Assembly (NCBI GenBank): GCA_013215505.1
Contig: JABSQZ010000008.1
Coordinates: 1 to 64,000, forward strand
Length of the DNA: 64,000 nucleotides
From: Oceanospirillaceae bacterium
Lineage (GTDB): Bacteria; Pseudomonadota; Gammaproteobacteria; Pseudomonadales; Balneatricaceae
Direction of reading: 5' to 3'
Part shown: one piece after another, positions 1-8,381 of the stretch
Layout: each line of letters opens with the position of its first letter
Position numbering within the stretch: position 1 is the stretch's first letter
Notes under the pieces: generated by a model
Seen by the model: the letters and a program-made list of their open reading frames with translations, nothing else
Databases searched by the model: none
Told to the model about the DNA's origin: nothing
Translations under genes and position numbers: made by a program

Positions 1-411
1 GAGCGCAATGATTTTTTACACCGTGCCGAGCAGTTGCCGCACGTTGAAGCTATTACCTTTAGCCAACATTTAGAGCACTTAATGGCCAACGCTGAAGCGG
101 TAGTGGCGATGGGCGGTTACAATACTTTTTGCGAAATACTCTCCTTTGACCGCCCGGCACTGATACTGCCGCGCAGTAAACCTAGAGAAGAACAAATAAT
201 TCGCGCTCGCAAAGCACAAGCTCTAGGCCTGTTATCTATGTTGGAGCTGGAATCTGCTCGCCACTGCGAAGATATGGTGCAGGCCATCCAGCAGTTACTG
301 CAACAGCAAAAACCTAGCAGTCAGCCACTTAAACAACTATTAGGTGGTTTAGATTTTGTCACCGACCGCTTTGGCGAATTGGTCGGCACTAAACCCGAAA
401 AATTGCTGTAG
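1..411 (+). CDS. Glycosyltransferase, MurG-like (C-terminal part only)
   Basis: The reading frame is open from base 1, so this is the 3' end of a gene that starts outside the window; the in-frame TTG at 34 is internal. The visible ~136 residues form the C-terminal donor-binding half of a GT28/MurG-type glycosyltransferase: a stretch with VVAMGGYNTFCEIL followed by PALILPR and a basic/acidic PREEQ segment, the usual layout of the nucleotide-sugar pocket. The next gene has a related C-terminal half (SMAGYNTVMDLL), so the two are probably tandem paralogues acting in the same glycan pathway. The acceptor and donor sugars cannot be told from sequence. A gap of 145 bases separates it from the next gene. 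Confidence 0.75.
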   Translation, partial: ERNDFLHRAEQLPHVEAITFSQHLEHLMANAEAVVAMGGYNTFCEILSFDRPALILPRSKPREEQIIRARKAQALGLLSMLELESARHCEDMVQAIQQLLQQQKPSSQPLKQLLGGLDFVTDRFGELVGTKPEKLL

Positions 412-556
412 TTGGATGTAGCGGGCATTAGAAGAGCAAGCTCTCGATTGGATGACAACACCCCGTGAGCAAATAATGGCAGCAATTGCCTAACGCCCAC
501 TAACTGCCTAAACTAAGCGCAATTTTTTATCTATCCTCAGCGATCAGGTTTATGAC

Positions 557-1723
557 ATGCACCCTCCTCGAATAATTTTTTATGTGCAGTACCTATTAGG
601 TATCGGCCATGTGCGGCGCGCAACTTTAATAGTGCAGGCGCTGTGTCGCCAGGGTGCTAAAGTCGACGTCATCTTCGGTGGCATGCCGGTGCCCAGCATG
701 TCTTTTGGTGCTGCCACAGTACATCATTTAACCGCCGTCAAGAGCGCCGATGCCGCATTTAACGGTTTAGTTAAGGCCGATGGATCGGTATTCAGCAATG
801 CTGATAAAACTCAGCGCAGCCGGGAACTGCTAAATCTGTGCCAGCAGCTACAAGCGGACTTAATCGTCACTGAAACATACCCATTTGGTCGTCGACAGAT
901 GCGTTTTGAGTTACTGCCACTGCTGCAATGGGTCAAATCCCAGCCGCAGCCTCCGCTTTTAGTGGCATCGGTCCGCGATATTTTACAAAGACGCAGTGAA
1001 AAACGTGAACAGGAGTGCATAGCGCTGGTGCAGCAGCACTATCAACAGGTATTGGTCCACGGCGATCCGAATTTTTATCCACTGCAGCAAAGTTTTCCGC
1101 CAGCCGCCGCTATCAATGACAAGATCAACTACAGCGGTTACGTCTGTCCAGAGTTGCATCAAGCCAACGAGCAGCGCCCTGAAAATGGCAAGATTGTCGT
1201 CTCCATTGGCGGGGGAAGTGTCGGCAGGGAAATACTAGCCGCCGCTCTGACCTTATACCAGAGCGGCTTTGCCAGTGACCGGCAGTGGCTGTTAATAACC
1301 GGGCCTAATATGAGCCCTGCGGACAAAGCCTATTTTCACAGCCACAGCGATCAACGCTTGTCTGTCGTCGAGTTGGCCGACAATTTTCTACAGCAGCTCA
1401 GCAGCGCCTATGTATCAGTATCGATGGCCGGTTACAATACCGTCATGGACTTGCTGCTAACGAAAGTAGCAGCCGTAGTCATTCCCTTTGAAGGTGAAGG
1501 GGAGACCGAACAGCTGGCTCGCAGTGAAGTACTGGCTGAGGAAGGTGTTTTCGAAGTACTGCGCAACGGCCAGTTGAGCAGCGATAACCTACGCCTCGCT
1601 ATCAACAGCGCTACTAGCCAACCGGCCGGAGCTGTCAGCATAGATAGTGATGGAGCCGATAACAGTGCCCGCTTATTGATAGACTGGGCACTACAGCGAC
1701 GGAACTCAATAACAAATGTCTAG
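557..1723 (+). CDS. Predicted glycosyltransferase (MurG/COG4671-like)
   Basis: 388 residues. The N-terminus (IIFYVQYLLGIGHVRRA) carries the GxGH-type loop of GT-B enzymes, and the C-terminal half has VVSIGGGSVGREIL near residue 213 and SMAGYNTVMDLL near residue 290, the pattern of MurG-like nucleotide-sugar transferases. It has no membrane segments and is likely cytoplasmic or peripheral. It overlaps the downstream deacetylase-like gene by 8 bases, implying translational coupling. It is related to the truncated gene at the window start. The family assignment is good; the sugar and product are unknown. Confidence 0.75.
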   Translation: MHPPRIIFYVQYLLGIGHVRRATLIVQALCRQGAKVDVIFGGMPVPSMSFGAATVHHLTAVKSADAAFNGLVKADGSVFSNADKTQRSRELLNLCQQLQADLIVTETYPFGRRQMRFELLPLLQWVKSQPQPPLLVASVRDILQRRSEKREQECIALVQQHYQQVLVHGDPNFYPLQQSFPPAAAINDKINYSGYVCPELHQANEQRPENGKIVVSIGGGSVGREILAAALTLYQSGFASDRQWLLITGPNMSPADKAYFHSHSDQRLSVVELADNFLQQLSSAYVSVSMAGYNTVMDLLLTKVAAVVIPFEGEGETEQLARSEVLAEEGVFEVLRNGQLSSDNLRLAINSATSQPAGAVSIDSDGADNSARLLIDWALQRRNSITNV

Positions 1724-2459
1724 TTGGCAAGCTTTAAGCGAAGAAATCAATCAGTGGCCGCAGAGCGTACAATTCTGGTGGCGGGACGACGATGCGGTTG
1801 CCGACAGCGAACCGTTACAGAAAATGCTACAGCTGGCAAAAAGCTATGATATTGCGGTACACCTGGCTGTTATCCCCAATCTTTTAGAAACCAGTCTAGA
1901 TGTGGTAAAACACTCCGATAACCAGCCGTTTTGCTATGTATTGCAACACGGTGTAGAACATAAAAATTTCGCCCTGCAAGGGCAGCGTAAAATTGAACTC
2001 GGTGGCTCTCAAGATCTCCTGGCACTGCAGCAAAACCTCAGCGCCGGGCAGCGGTTGCTGCGACAGACTTTCGTCGATCAGTACTTAAGCATTTTAGTGC
2101 CGCCCTGGAACCGCATTGCAGAAGAGCTTATCCCCTGCCTGGATAACATGGGTTATCAAAAGCTGTCCGTTCTGGGTAAAGCTAAATTAGCCGAAACGAC
2201 ACTGCATTTAAATGTGCACATAGACATCATTAATTGGCGAGAGCGACAGTTTGCCGGTGAACAGCGGATTTTGCGCACAATCACCGAGCACTTACGGCAT
2301 AAGCGCCTATCCGGCAACAGTGCCAAGCCCTGTGGTCTGATGACTCACCACTTGGACCACGACCAGGACTGCTGGAATTTTTTAGACAAATTTTTTAGTT
2401 TTTGCCGGGATCACTCAAAGGTACAATGGGTTGCTGGCAATAGCTTGTATCAATATTAA
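1716..2459 (+). CDS. Polysaccharide deacetylase-like protein
   Basis: 247 residues, no signal peptide, so a cytoplasmic member. Motifs in order match a divergent NodB fold: FWWRDDDAV near residue 22 (paired Asp), a QHGVEHKNF block near residue 77 (histidine motif), LVPPWNRI near residue 125, and LMTHHLDHD near residue 205. In the family these residues bind a metal and remove N-acetyl (or other acyl) groups from sugars. It starts inside the end of the preceding glycosyltransferase gene and precedes two more glycosyltransferases, so it probably edits a sugar intermediate before or during assembly. Activity is inferred; the metal-site spacing is atypical. Confidence 0.65.
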   Translation: MSSWQALSEEINQWPQSVQFWWRDDDAVADSEPLQKMLQLAKSYDIAVHLAVIPNLLETSLDVVKHSDNQPFCYVLQHGVEHKNFALQGQRKIELGGSQDLLALQQNLSAGQRLLRQTFVDQYLSILVPPWNRIAEELIPCLDNMGYQKLSVLGKAKLAETTLHLNVHIDIINWRERQFAGEQRILRTITEHLRHKRLSGNSAKPCGLMTHHLDHDQDCWNFLDKFFSFCRDHSKVQWVAGNSLYQY

Positions 2460-2523
2460 GGCTGCTCGCAGTCGCAGATTCACCCCGCTCATTTAACTCA
2501 TATTCAAGTAAAAAAGGCCCGCT

Positions 2524-3756
2524 GTGAAGAAAATAGCACTAGTACTGAAAGGATATCCGCGTTTATCTGAAACTTTTATCGCTCAGGAAATCAGAGCTTT
2601 AGAGTTGCGAGGGTTTGAGATCAGCTTAGTTTCACTGCGCCACCCAACTGACACCAGCACCCACCCTATTCACCAGCAAATCAATGCCGCAGTGCTGTAC
2701 TTGCCCGAGTATTTGCACGTTGAACCGCTGCGGGTATGCAGGGCGCTATTTAAAGTGCTCGGTAAATATTCTCTGGGGAAAGTCTTTAAACAGTTTATTA
2801 AAGACTTTAAACGTGATCCCAGTCGTGGCCGGGTACGACGCTTTGGCCAAAGCATCGTCCTAGTCGCTGAAATGCCAGCGGGAATAGAGCAGATGTACGC
2901 GCACTTTTTACACACTCCTGCCTCTGTGACCCGTTATGCCGCGCTGATTAATCACTTGCCATGGTCATGCTCTGCCCACGCCAAAGATATCTGGACTTCA
3001 GCCGAATGGGACCTGCGGGAAAAACTGCAAGAGCTACAGTGGCTGGCCACTTGTACCAGTGCCAACCATCAATATTTGCAAAGTCTGGCCAGCGATCCGG
3101 ATAAAGTTCACTTGGTTTACCACGGTTTAGATTTTCAGCGTTTTGCCGCGCAACAACGTATTGCCCGGGCTGAGGTCGACGGCTCGGATCCCGAGCAACC
3201 GATTAGAATAATCAGCGTTGGCAGAGCAGTGCCGAAAAAAGGCTACGATGATTTTCTCCAGGCACTGGCACAACTGCCCGCTCGGTTACACTGGCGCTTC
3301 ACCCACATAGGCGGAGGCGAGTTGTTAACTAGCTTGCAGCAACAGGCGCAAACTCTGGGTATAGCCGATCGCATCGACTGGCTTGGCGCCCTGCCGCAAC
3401 TGCAAGTACTGCAAGCCTACCGTGAAAGTGATTTGTTTGTATTGGCCAGTAAAATTGTCGCCGATGGCGACCGGGATGGTTTGCCTAATGTATTAATGGA
3501 AGCCCAGAGCCAGAGCGTTTGCTGTTTAGCCACTGACATTTCCGGCATTCCGGAGCTGATTGACAGCGGCGACAACGGGTTATTAGTCAAGCCTAATGAT
3601 CCTCAGGGGTTAGCCGTAGCTTTGACTGAACTGATTAGCGATGGAGCCAGACGCGAACAGCTGGGCCTGCGCGGACAACAGCAGTTGCACCAACGCTTTG
3701 ATGTGAAAATCGGTATAGATCAACTGCAAAAGCTGTTTTTGCCTGACCATGCATAA
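2524..3756 (+). CDS. Glycosyltransferase family 4
   Basis: 410 residues from a GTG start. The N-terminus (LKGYPRLSETFIAQEIRAL) is typical of WcaL/colanic-acid-type GT4 enzymes; HAKDIW near residue 155, ISVGRAVPKKGYDDFL near residue 235, and PNVLMEAQSQ with DISGIPELI near residues 325-345 give the retaining GT-B donor site (the EX7E region). It overlaps the next gene by 8 bases. It likely transfers a hexose to a lipid- or protein-linked glycan at the inner membrane; specificity is unknown. Confidence 0.8.
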   Translation: MKKIALVLKGYPRLSETFIAQEIRALELRGFEISLVSLRHPTDTSTHPIHQQINAAVLYLPEYLHVEPLRVCRALFKVLGKYSLGKVFKQFIKDFKRDPSRGRVRRFGQSIVLVAEMPAGIEQMYAHFLHTPASVTRYAALINHLPWSCSAHAKDIWTSAEWDLREKLQELQWLATCTSANHQYLQSLASDPDKVHLVYHGLDFQRFAAQQRIARAEVDGSDPEQPIRIISVGRAVPKKGYDDFLQALAQLPARLHWRFTHIGGGELLTSLQQQAQTLGIADRIDWLGALPQLQVLQAYRESDLFVLASKIVADGDRDGLPNVLMEAQSQSVCCLATDISGIPELIDSGDNGLLVKPNDPQGLAVALTELISDGARREQLGLRGQQQLHQRFDVKIGIDQLQKLFLPDHA

Positions 3757-4939
3757 CAAAGACCCAATTAGCGGCGGTAATATTGCCTTTTACGCACCGT
3801 TAAAATCACCTGATCACCCGGTCCCCTCCGGGGACAGGAAGATAGCCAGGCTGTTTATCCAGGCACTGCAGCAATCCGGTTTTACCGTACAGCTGGTCAG
3901 CAGGCTGCGCAGTTTTGATCGGCGAGGAGAGCCGCTGCGACAACAGCGACTGATGGCTATCGCCAGCAGGGAAGCCGCACGCATCCTGCGCCGCTGGAAA
4001 AAACAGCAATACCGACCCAACGCCTGGTTTAGCTATCATTTGTACTATAAGGCCCCGGACCTAATCGGCCCGCTGATCTGCCGCCAGCTCAACATTCCCT
4101 ATATTGTGGCTGAAGCCTCCTGGGCCGGCAAAAGAGCGACAGGCCCATGGTCTCTATTTCATCATCAGGTAGACATTGCCCTTAAACAGGCCTGTAAGGT
4201 GATCTGCATTAATCCGGTGGATAAGATTGCCCTGGATAGTTATTTCCTGGCGCTACAGCGGCCTAAGTCTCAGGTCAAACTGTTAAAGGCCTTTATCGCC
4301 CCCTCAGAGCACAGTCATAACATTGAGCCCGCAGTGCAACGCCAACAGTTGGCCGGGCAGTTCGCCTTAAATCCGGCACAACCTTGGCTGATTGTCATTG
4401 CCATGATGCGCAGTGGCGATAAACACCAATCCTACCGGCTATTGGCAGAAGTTACCGCCAAGTTGCAGCAGCAGAGTCAGATACTGATAGTCGGCGACGG
4501 AGAAATGGCCGCAGCTGTTAAAGCTTTGTTTGCCGGTCAGAAAAATGTGTTCTTTGCCGGTAGTTTGGATAGTAAACAGATACTAATGCTGCTACCACAG
4601 TTTGAGCTGCTGATTTGGCCAGCGATTAACGAGGCACTGGGAATGATCTTTCTGGAGGCGCAACAAGCGGGAGTGGCTGTAATCGCAGGCAGGCAGGGAG
4701 GAGTCGATTCGCTGATTGCAGATGGACACAGTGGCAGATTAGTCACAGCTACAGATACCGATGCGATGGCCAGGACAGTAGACTCGTTGTTGGCTGATCC
4801 CGCACTGCTGAAAAAAATGCAATCTGCAGCAGCAACTTACGTACAAGAACAACACTCGCTGGCAACCGCAGCCAGCCAACTGCAACAAATTATCGGTAAC
4901 CTGAGATCAAGCCCGGCGACCTCTGAGGAAATTAAATGA
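3749..4939 (+). CDS. Glycosyltransferase (GT4-type)
   Basis: 396 residues. The N-terminus has FYAPLKSPDHPVPSGDRKIARL, a GT-B acceptor-side loop; the C-terminal half has ILIVGDGEMAAAV near residue 248 and INEALGMIFLEAQQAGVAVIAG near residue 290, the donor-site motif of GT4 enzymes, followed by GGVDSLI. The start codon lies inside the preceding gene and the end overlaps the phosphatase gene by an ATGA, so the whole series is translationally coupled. This is the second consecutive GT4 enzyme, implying at least two different linkages in the product. Confidence 0.78.
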   Translation: MHNKDPISGGNIAFYAPLKSPDHPVPSGDRKIARLFIQALQQSGFTVQLVSRLRSFDRRGEPLRQQRLMAIASREAARILRRWKKQQYRPNAWFSYHLYYKAPDLIGPLICRQLNIPYIVAEASWAGKRATGPWSLFHHQVDIALKQACKVICINPVDKIALDSYFLALQRPKSQVKLLKAFIAPSEHSHNIEPAVQRQQLAGQFALNPAQPWLIVIAMMRSGDKHQSYRLLAEVTAKLQQQSQILIVGDGEMAAAVKALFAGQKNVFFAGSLDSKQILMLLPQFELLIWPAINEALGMIFLEAQQAGVAVIAGRQGGVDSLIADGHSGRLVTATDTDAMARTVDSLLADPALLKKMQSAAATYVQEQHSLATAASQLQQIIGNLRSSPATSEEIK

Positions 4940-5520
4940 TTCACTTGTATTTTATTCGCCACGGGCAGACCCAGTGGAACAGCGAAAAAAAGCTCCAGGG
5001 GCGCACTAACATCCCCCTTAATCAGCAGGGTCGGGAGCAGATCAGCGGCTACCAGTTACCCGCACAATTGCAGCAACTGCAGTGGTTTAGTAGTCCGCTG
5101 CTGCGGGCCAGAGAAACCGCGGAATTACTCTGCGTGAATGCTGCCACAGAGAACCAGTTAATCGAAATGAACTGGGGGTCCTGGGAGGGAAAAACCTTGC
5201 AGCAACTGCGCAGCGTCGACCCTGAAAGTTTTGCCACTCTGGAAGCTCAGGGAATAGACTTGTGCCCCCCAGAGGGAGAGTCTCCACGCTTAGTCGGCGA
5301 GCGGATCAGTGACTGGGCCGAGCACTTACAGGCACTTAATGACACTCAGCAGTTAGGTTGCGTCAGTCATAAAGGTGTCATCCGAGCAATCTATGCACTG
5401 GCGGCGAACTGGGATATGCAACATAAAGCACCGCATAAACTGGATTACCACTGTGCGCAGCACTTTTGTTTTGATCATGGCCACTGGTCTATCGGTGAAT
5501 TGAATATCAAATTGAGCTAA
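4936..5520 (+). CDS. Histidine phosphatase family protein (phosphoglycerate mutase-like)
   Basis: 194 residues. The RHGQTQWN motif at residues 8-15 holds the phospho-accepting histidine; SSPLLRARETAE near residue 54 and CVSHKGVIRA near residue 145 supply the other arginine and histidine. In this family the reaction is usually phosphate-ester hydrolysis on a small metabolite. Its ATGA overlap with the glycosyltransferase gene suggests it removes phosphate from a sugar-phosphate or lipid-linked intermediate of the same pathway, but this is inference from context. It is the last gene of the cluster; a gap of 97 bases follows before argS. Confidence 0.75.
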   Translation: MIHLYFIRHGQTQWNSEKKLQGRTNIPLNQQGREQISGYQLPAQLQQLQWFSSPLLRARETAELLCVNAATENQLIEMNWGSWEGKTLQQLRSVDPESFATLEAQGIDLCPPEGESPRLVGERISDWAEHLQALNDTQQLGCVSHKGVIRAIYALAANWDMQHKAPHKLDYHCAQHFCFDHGHWSIGELNIKLS

Positions 5521-5617
5521 AACAGAAATAAATGTAAAAAACTCATTTTTCACACCCCATTAACAGGTAAAATACCCGGATATTTTTTGGCTGTATTAAT
5601 ACTTTTTGGCGAACCCG

Positions 5618-7366
5618 ATGAAAACACAGATACAACAGTTGCTACAACAAACCCTCGACGTCTTAATTACTAAGAAAATATTGCCAGAGGAGGGTGTCTA
5701 TCGTATTCAGGTTGATCGCACTAAAGATAAAGCCCACGGAGATTTATCTACTAACCTGGCGATGATGACCTGCAAAGCAGCAAAGAAGCCACCGCGTGAG
5801 CTGGCGCAGCTGATTATTGATAACATGCCCGCCTCGGAACTAGTGATTAAAGCGGAAATCGCCGGGCCAGGTTTTATCAATATCTTCCTCAACAGCAATA
5901 TTTTAGCGCAGCAGATTGAAGCGGCCCTGCTCGACGAGCGCCTGGGTATAGCAAAAGTGCAGCAGGTGCAGACAATTGTTGTGGATATGTCCTCACCCAA
6001 CTTAGCAAAAGAGATGCACGTCGGTCACTTGCGCTCTTCAGTCATCGGTGATGCCGTCACTCGCAGCTTAGAATTCCTCGGGCATAAGATGATACGCCAA
6101 AACCACGTCGGCGACTGGGGCACCCAATTTGGCATGTTACTCGCCTACATGGAAGAGCTCAGAGCTCAGGGGAAGAGTGGCAGTTCCAACTTAGCCGATC
6201 TGGAAGTGTTTTATCGCGCTGCTAAGGGCCGTTTTGACGAGAGTGAAGAGTTCGCCACCCGCGCCCGCAACTTAGTCGTTGAGCTGCAAAGTGGCAACCC
6301 GCAGTGCCTGGAACTTTGGCAAGAATTTAAGGATATCAGCATCGCTCACTGCCAGGAGATTTACGATCGCCTGGGAGTCGCACTTACCACAGCCGATGTT
6401 AAAGGTGAAAGCGCCTATAACGACGACCTCAAACAAGTGGTCGACGACCTTGAGGCCTGTGGCATTTTAGAACAGAGTCAGGATGCCAAATGTGTTTTCC
6501 TCGATGAGTTCAAGACTAAAACCGGTGAGCCACTACCGGTGATCATCCAGAAAAAAGATGGCGGTTTCCTCTACGCCACTACCGATCTGGCGGCAATGCG
6601 CTATCGACAAAACGTCCTTAAAGCCGACCGGGTTTTATACTTCGTCGACGCCCGTCAAGCACTGCACTTCCAGCAAGTGTTTATGGTGGCGAAAAAAGCC
6701 AAGTTTGTCAGTCAGCAAATCAGCCTGGAACATATGCCCTTTGGCACGGTGATGGGAGACGACGGCAAGCCGTTTAAAACCCGCTCCGGAAATGTCGCTA
6801 AACTGGCGGACTTACTCACTGAAGCACAGCAGCGAGCACTGGCATTAGTGCAGCAAAAAAGCCCCGAAAAAGACCCACAGGAGATGCGCCAAATTGCCGA
6901 TCTGGTGGGTATTGCCTCAGTCAAATACGCAGATCTGTCCAAGAACCGCACCAGTAACTATGTGTTCAGTTTCGATCAGATGCTTAAATTTGAGGGTAAC
7001 ACCGCCACTTATATGCTGTACGCTTATGCGCGTATCGTCAGCATCTTTAACAAAGCCGGATTAGACATGGCCAAACTAGAGGGATCTGTGGTTCTGGAGC
7101 ACGAAAAAGAGCTGGAGCTGGCCGGAAAACTCATGCAGTTTGACGAGGCGGTTAACGCCGTTGCCCGCCTTGGCAACCCGCACTTGCTGTGCAGTTATCT
7201 ATTTGAACTCGCTGGGATATTTTCCAGTTTTTACGAGGCCTGCCCGCTGATCAAAGCAGAGAGCGAAACACAGAAACAGAGCCGCTTTAAACTGGCGGCA
7301 CTGACCGCTAAGACCTTGCAACAAGGTTTAGATTTACTGGGAATTAAGACTTTAGAGCGTATGTAG
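5618..7366 (+). CDS. argS: Arginyl-tRNA synthetase
   Basis: Charges tRNA-Arg with arginine in the cytoplasm. From the ATG at 5618 the protein has 582 residues, close to E. coli ArgS (577); an in-frame TTG four codons upstream (5606) is a weaker start. The N-terminal tRNA-recognition domain is followed by the class I HIGH-type motif HVGHLRSS near residue 134, and [11 protein letters not shown] near residue 390 occupies the KMSKS region, which is degenerate in most ArgS. The C-terminal anticodon-binding domain ([11 protein letters not shown], then the LERM end) is complete. Confidence 0.95.
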   Translation: MKTQIQQLLQQTLDVLITKKILPEEGVYRIQVDRTKDKAHGDLSTNLAMMTCKAAKKPPRELAQLIIDNMPASELVIKAEIAGPGFINIFLNSNILAQQIEAALLDERLGIAKVQQVQTIVVDMSSPNLAKEMHVGHLRSSVIGDAVTRSLEFLGHKMIRQNHVGDWGTQFGMLLAYMEELRAQGKSGSSNLADLEVFYRAAKGRFDESEEFATRARNLVVELQSGNPQCLELWQEFKDISIAHCQEIYDRLGVALTTADVKGESAYNDDLKQVVDDLEACGILEQSQDAKCVFLDEFKTKTGEPLPVIIQKKDGGFLYATTDLAAMRYRQNVLKADRVLYFVDARQALHFQQVFMVAKKAKFVSQQISLEHMPFGTVMGDDGKPFKTRSGNVAKLADLLTEAQQRALALVQQKSPEKDPQEMRQIADLVGIASVKYADLSKNRTSNYVFSFDQMLKFEGNTATYMLYAYARIVSIFNKAGLDMAKLEGSVVLEHEKELELAGKLMQFDEAVNAVARLGNPHLLCSYLFELAGIFSSFYEACPLIKAESETQKQSRFKLAALTAKTLQQGLDLLGIKTLERM

Positions 7367-7385
7367 ATAGCGGCTATTAATCACC

Positions 7386-7413
7386 GCGCTAGCGAGCTTG
7401 ACATCGCTAGCGC
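7386..7413. terminator. Inverted repeat between convergent argS and SnoaL-like gene
   Basis: Perfect 10-base arms GCGCTAGCGA (7386-7395) and TCGCTAGCGC (7404-7413) with an 8-base loop, followed on the plus strand by TGATTTT. It lies 19 bases after the argS stop and overlaps the stop codon of the convergent gene, so it could end transcription in both directions. The U-tract is short on the plus side and absent on the minus side. Confidence 0.6.
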
Positions 7414-7811
7414 TGATTTTGCACTAGTTGTTGCTGCAAGCTCTGCAAATCCCCCAGTACCCACAAGTCGATAACTTTTTCACCTTCAAAGGTAAACAGC
7501 GCACAGCCCTGCCAGCTCACTTTTACATCGGTAGCGGCGTAACCCATAAACTCATCCCGGTGAATACCAGAAAAGCACATCTTGGCAAAAACTTTATCGC
7601 CCTCTTGTACTAACTCTTCAATAGCACAGTGATAATCACCCAGCGCTTTATGCACCATATCCAGATATTCGGCAAAACCATCGTGGCCTTTTAACTGCTG
7701 ACCCAGCGAGCCTCTAAAGGTAAAGTCGCGGTGCAGTACCGAGGCGATAACTGTTTTATCATAGGCATCCCAAATTTTTTGATAAAACTTTCTTACTTGT
7801 TGCTTTTGCAT
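7407..7811 (-). CDS. SnoaL-like / NTF2-fold protein
   Basis: 134 residues from the ATG at 7811, which is preceded by GGAG at 6-base spacing; an upstream in-frame ATG (7874) lacks such a site. The sequence has the single-domain NTF2/SnoaL pattern: an N-terminal helix (VRKFYQKIWDAYDK), a FTFRGSLGQQLKGHDGFAEYL segment (like ester-cyclase-type proteins) and a closing strand with VIDLWVLGDL. Members range from polyketide cyclases to ligand-binding proteins, so no reaction can be given. It stands alone, convergent with argS. Confidence 0.65.
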   Translation of the reverse strand: MQKQQVRKFYQKIWDAYDKTVIASVLHRDFTFRGSLGQQLKGHDGFAEYLDMVHKALGDYHCAIEELVQEGDKVFAKMCFSGIHRDEFMGYAATDVKVSWQGCALFTFEGEKVIDLWVLGDLQSLQQQLVQNQR

Positions 7812-7880
7812 ACTTAGCTCCATTAAGTAATTTTTATTTTCAATTCTGCCAGGCTTGTTGATGGCTTTTAACAAATCACT

Positions 7881-8150
7881 GTGGCAATTTTCACAGCAGT
7901 TGCCTACAACCTACTGCATGTCGTGACAAGTTTCCATGACCAGTTTGCACAGCCCTGGCGATCCAGAAAAAAACTGCTGCTGTTTTGTGGGTTTTTCACA
8001 GCGATTTTATGGTTCAGCTCTGTTAGCCACTGCAGCTGCGATTGTCCGAATCAAATGCACCCAGAGGTCGCTGTGCAGCACACTAAAAAAGCATCCACAG
8101 TAGCCCCTGCCTATCTCTCGACGCCGTTACCGCTGAATTTATTAAGTTAA
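7881..8150 (+). CDS. Doubtful small hypothetical protein with one hydrophobic segment
   Basis: An 89-codon open frame from a GTG. It has a basic stretch (RSRKK) followed by a hydrophobic segment (LLLFCGFFTAILWF) that could be a membrane helix, then a Cys-rich CSCDC. There is no recognisable ribosome-binding site before the GTG and no family I recognise. It lies in the divergent gap between the SnoaL-like gene and the peptide transporter operon, and may be chance. Confidence 0.22.
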   Translation: MAIFTAVAYNLLHVVTSFHDQFAQPWRSRKKLLLFCGFFTAILWFSSVSHCSCDCPNQMHPEVAVQHTKKASTVAPAYLSTPLPLNLLS

Positions 8151-8177
8151 TGATAACTTAAGATTTTTATCCATTTT

Positions 8178-8276
8178 GCCAATTATTGGCTAAAAGCCTC
8201 TCCCGGTAGTGCATTAGCCGCTAAATATCCCTAGTCCTGAGTATTATTTGCACTTTTATACTTTGCCAATCGGCAA
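8178..8276 (+). promoter_or_regulatory. Two TTGCC-type palindromes upstream of the peptide transporter operon
   Basis: GCCAATTATTGGC (8178-8190) is a perfect palindrome around a central T. TTGCCAATCGGCAA (8263-8276) has perfect 5-base arms. Both share the half-site TGCCAAT and lie about 85 bases apart, 105-205 bases before the ATG at 8382. A TATACT hexamer at 8257-8262 abuts the second palindrome, so a protein bound there would cover a possible transcription start. The pairing suggests operators for one dimeric regulator. No clear -35 box was found. Confidence 0.4.
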
Positions 8277-8381
8277 CAGTACTGTCATTATCTGGCCTTA
8301 TGATTGAGTTATTTATACTTAATCGCATACAACAAAAATAATATTACGATATTGCTGCTCTATAAGCTCCGGGATTATCGA

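Noticed and set aside
34-411. Complete 125-residue protein starting with TTG at 34
   Set aside because: The frame is open to the window edge and the residues before it continue a glycosyltransferase domain, so the gene is truncated, not short.
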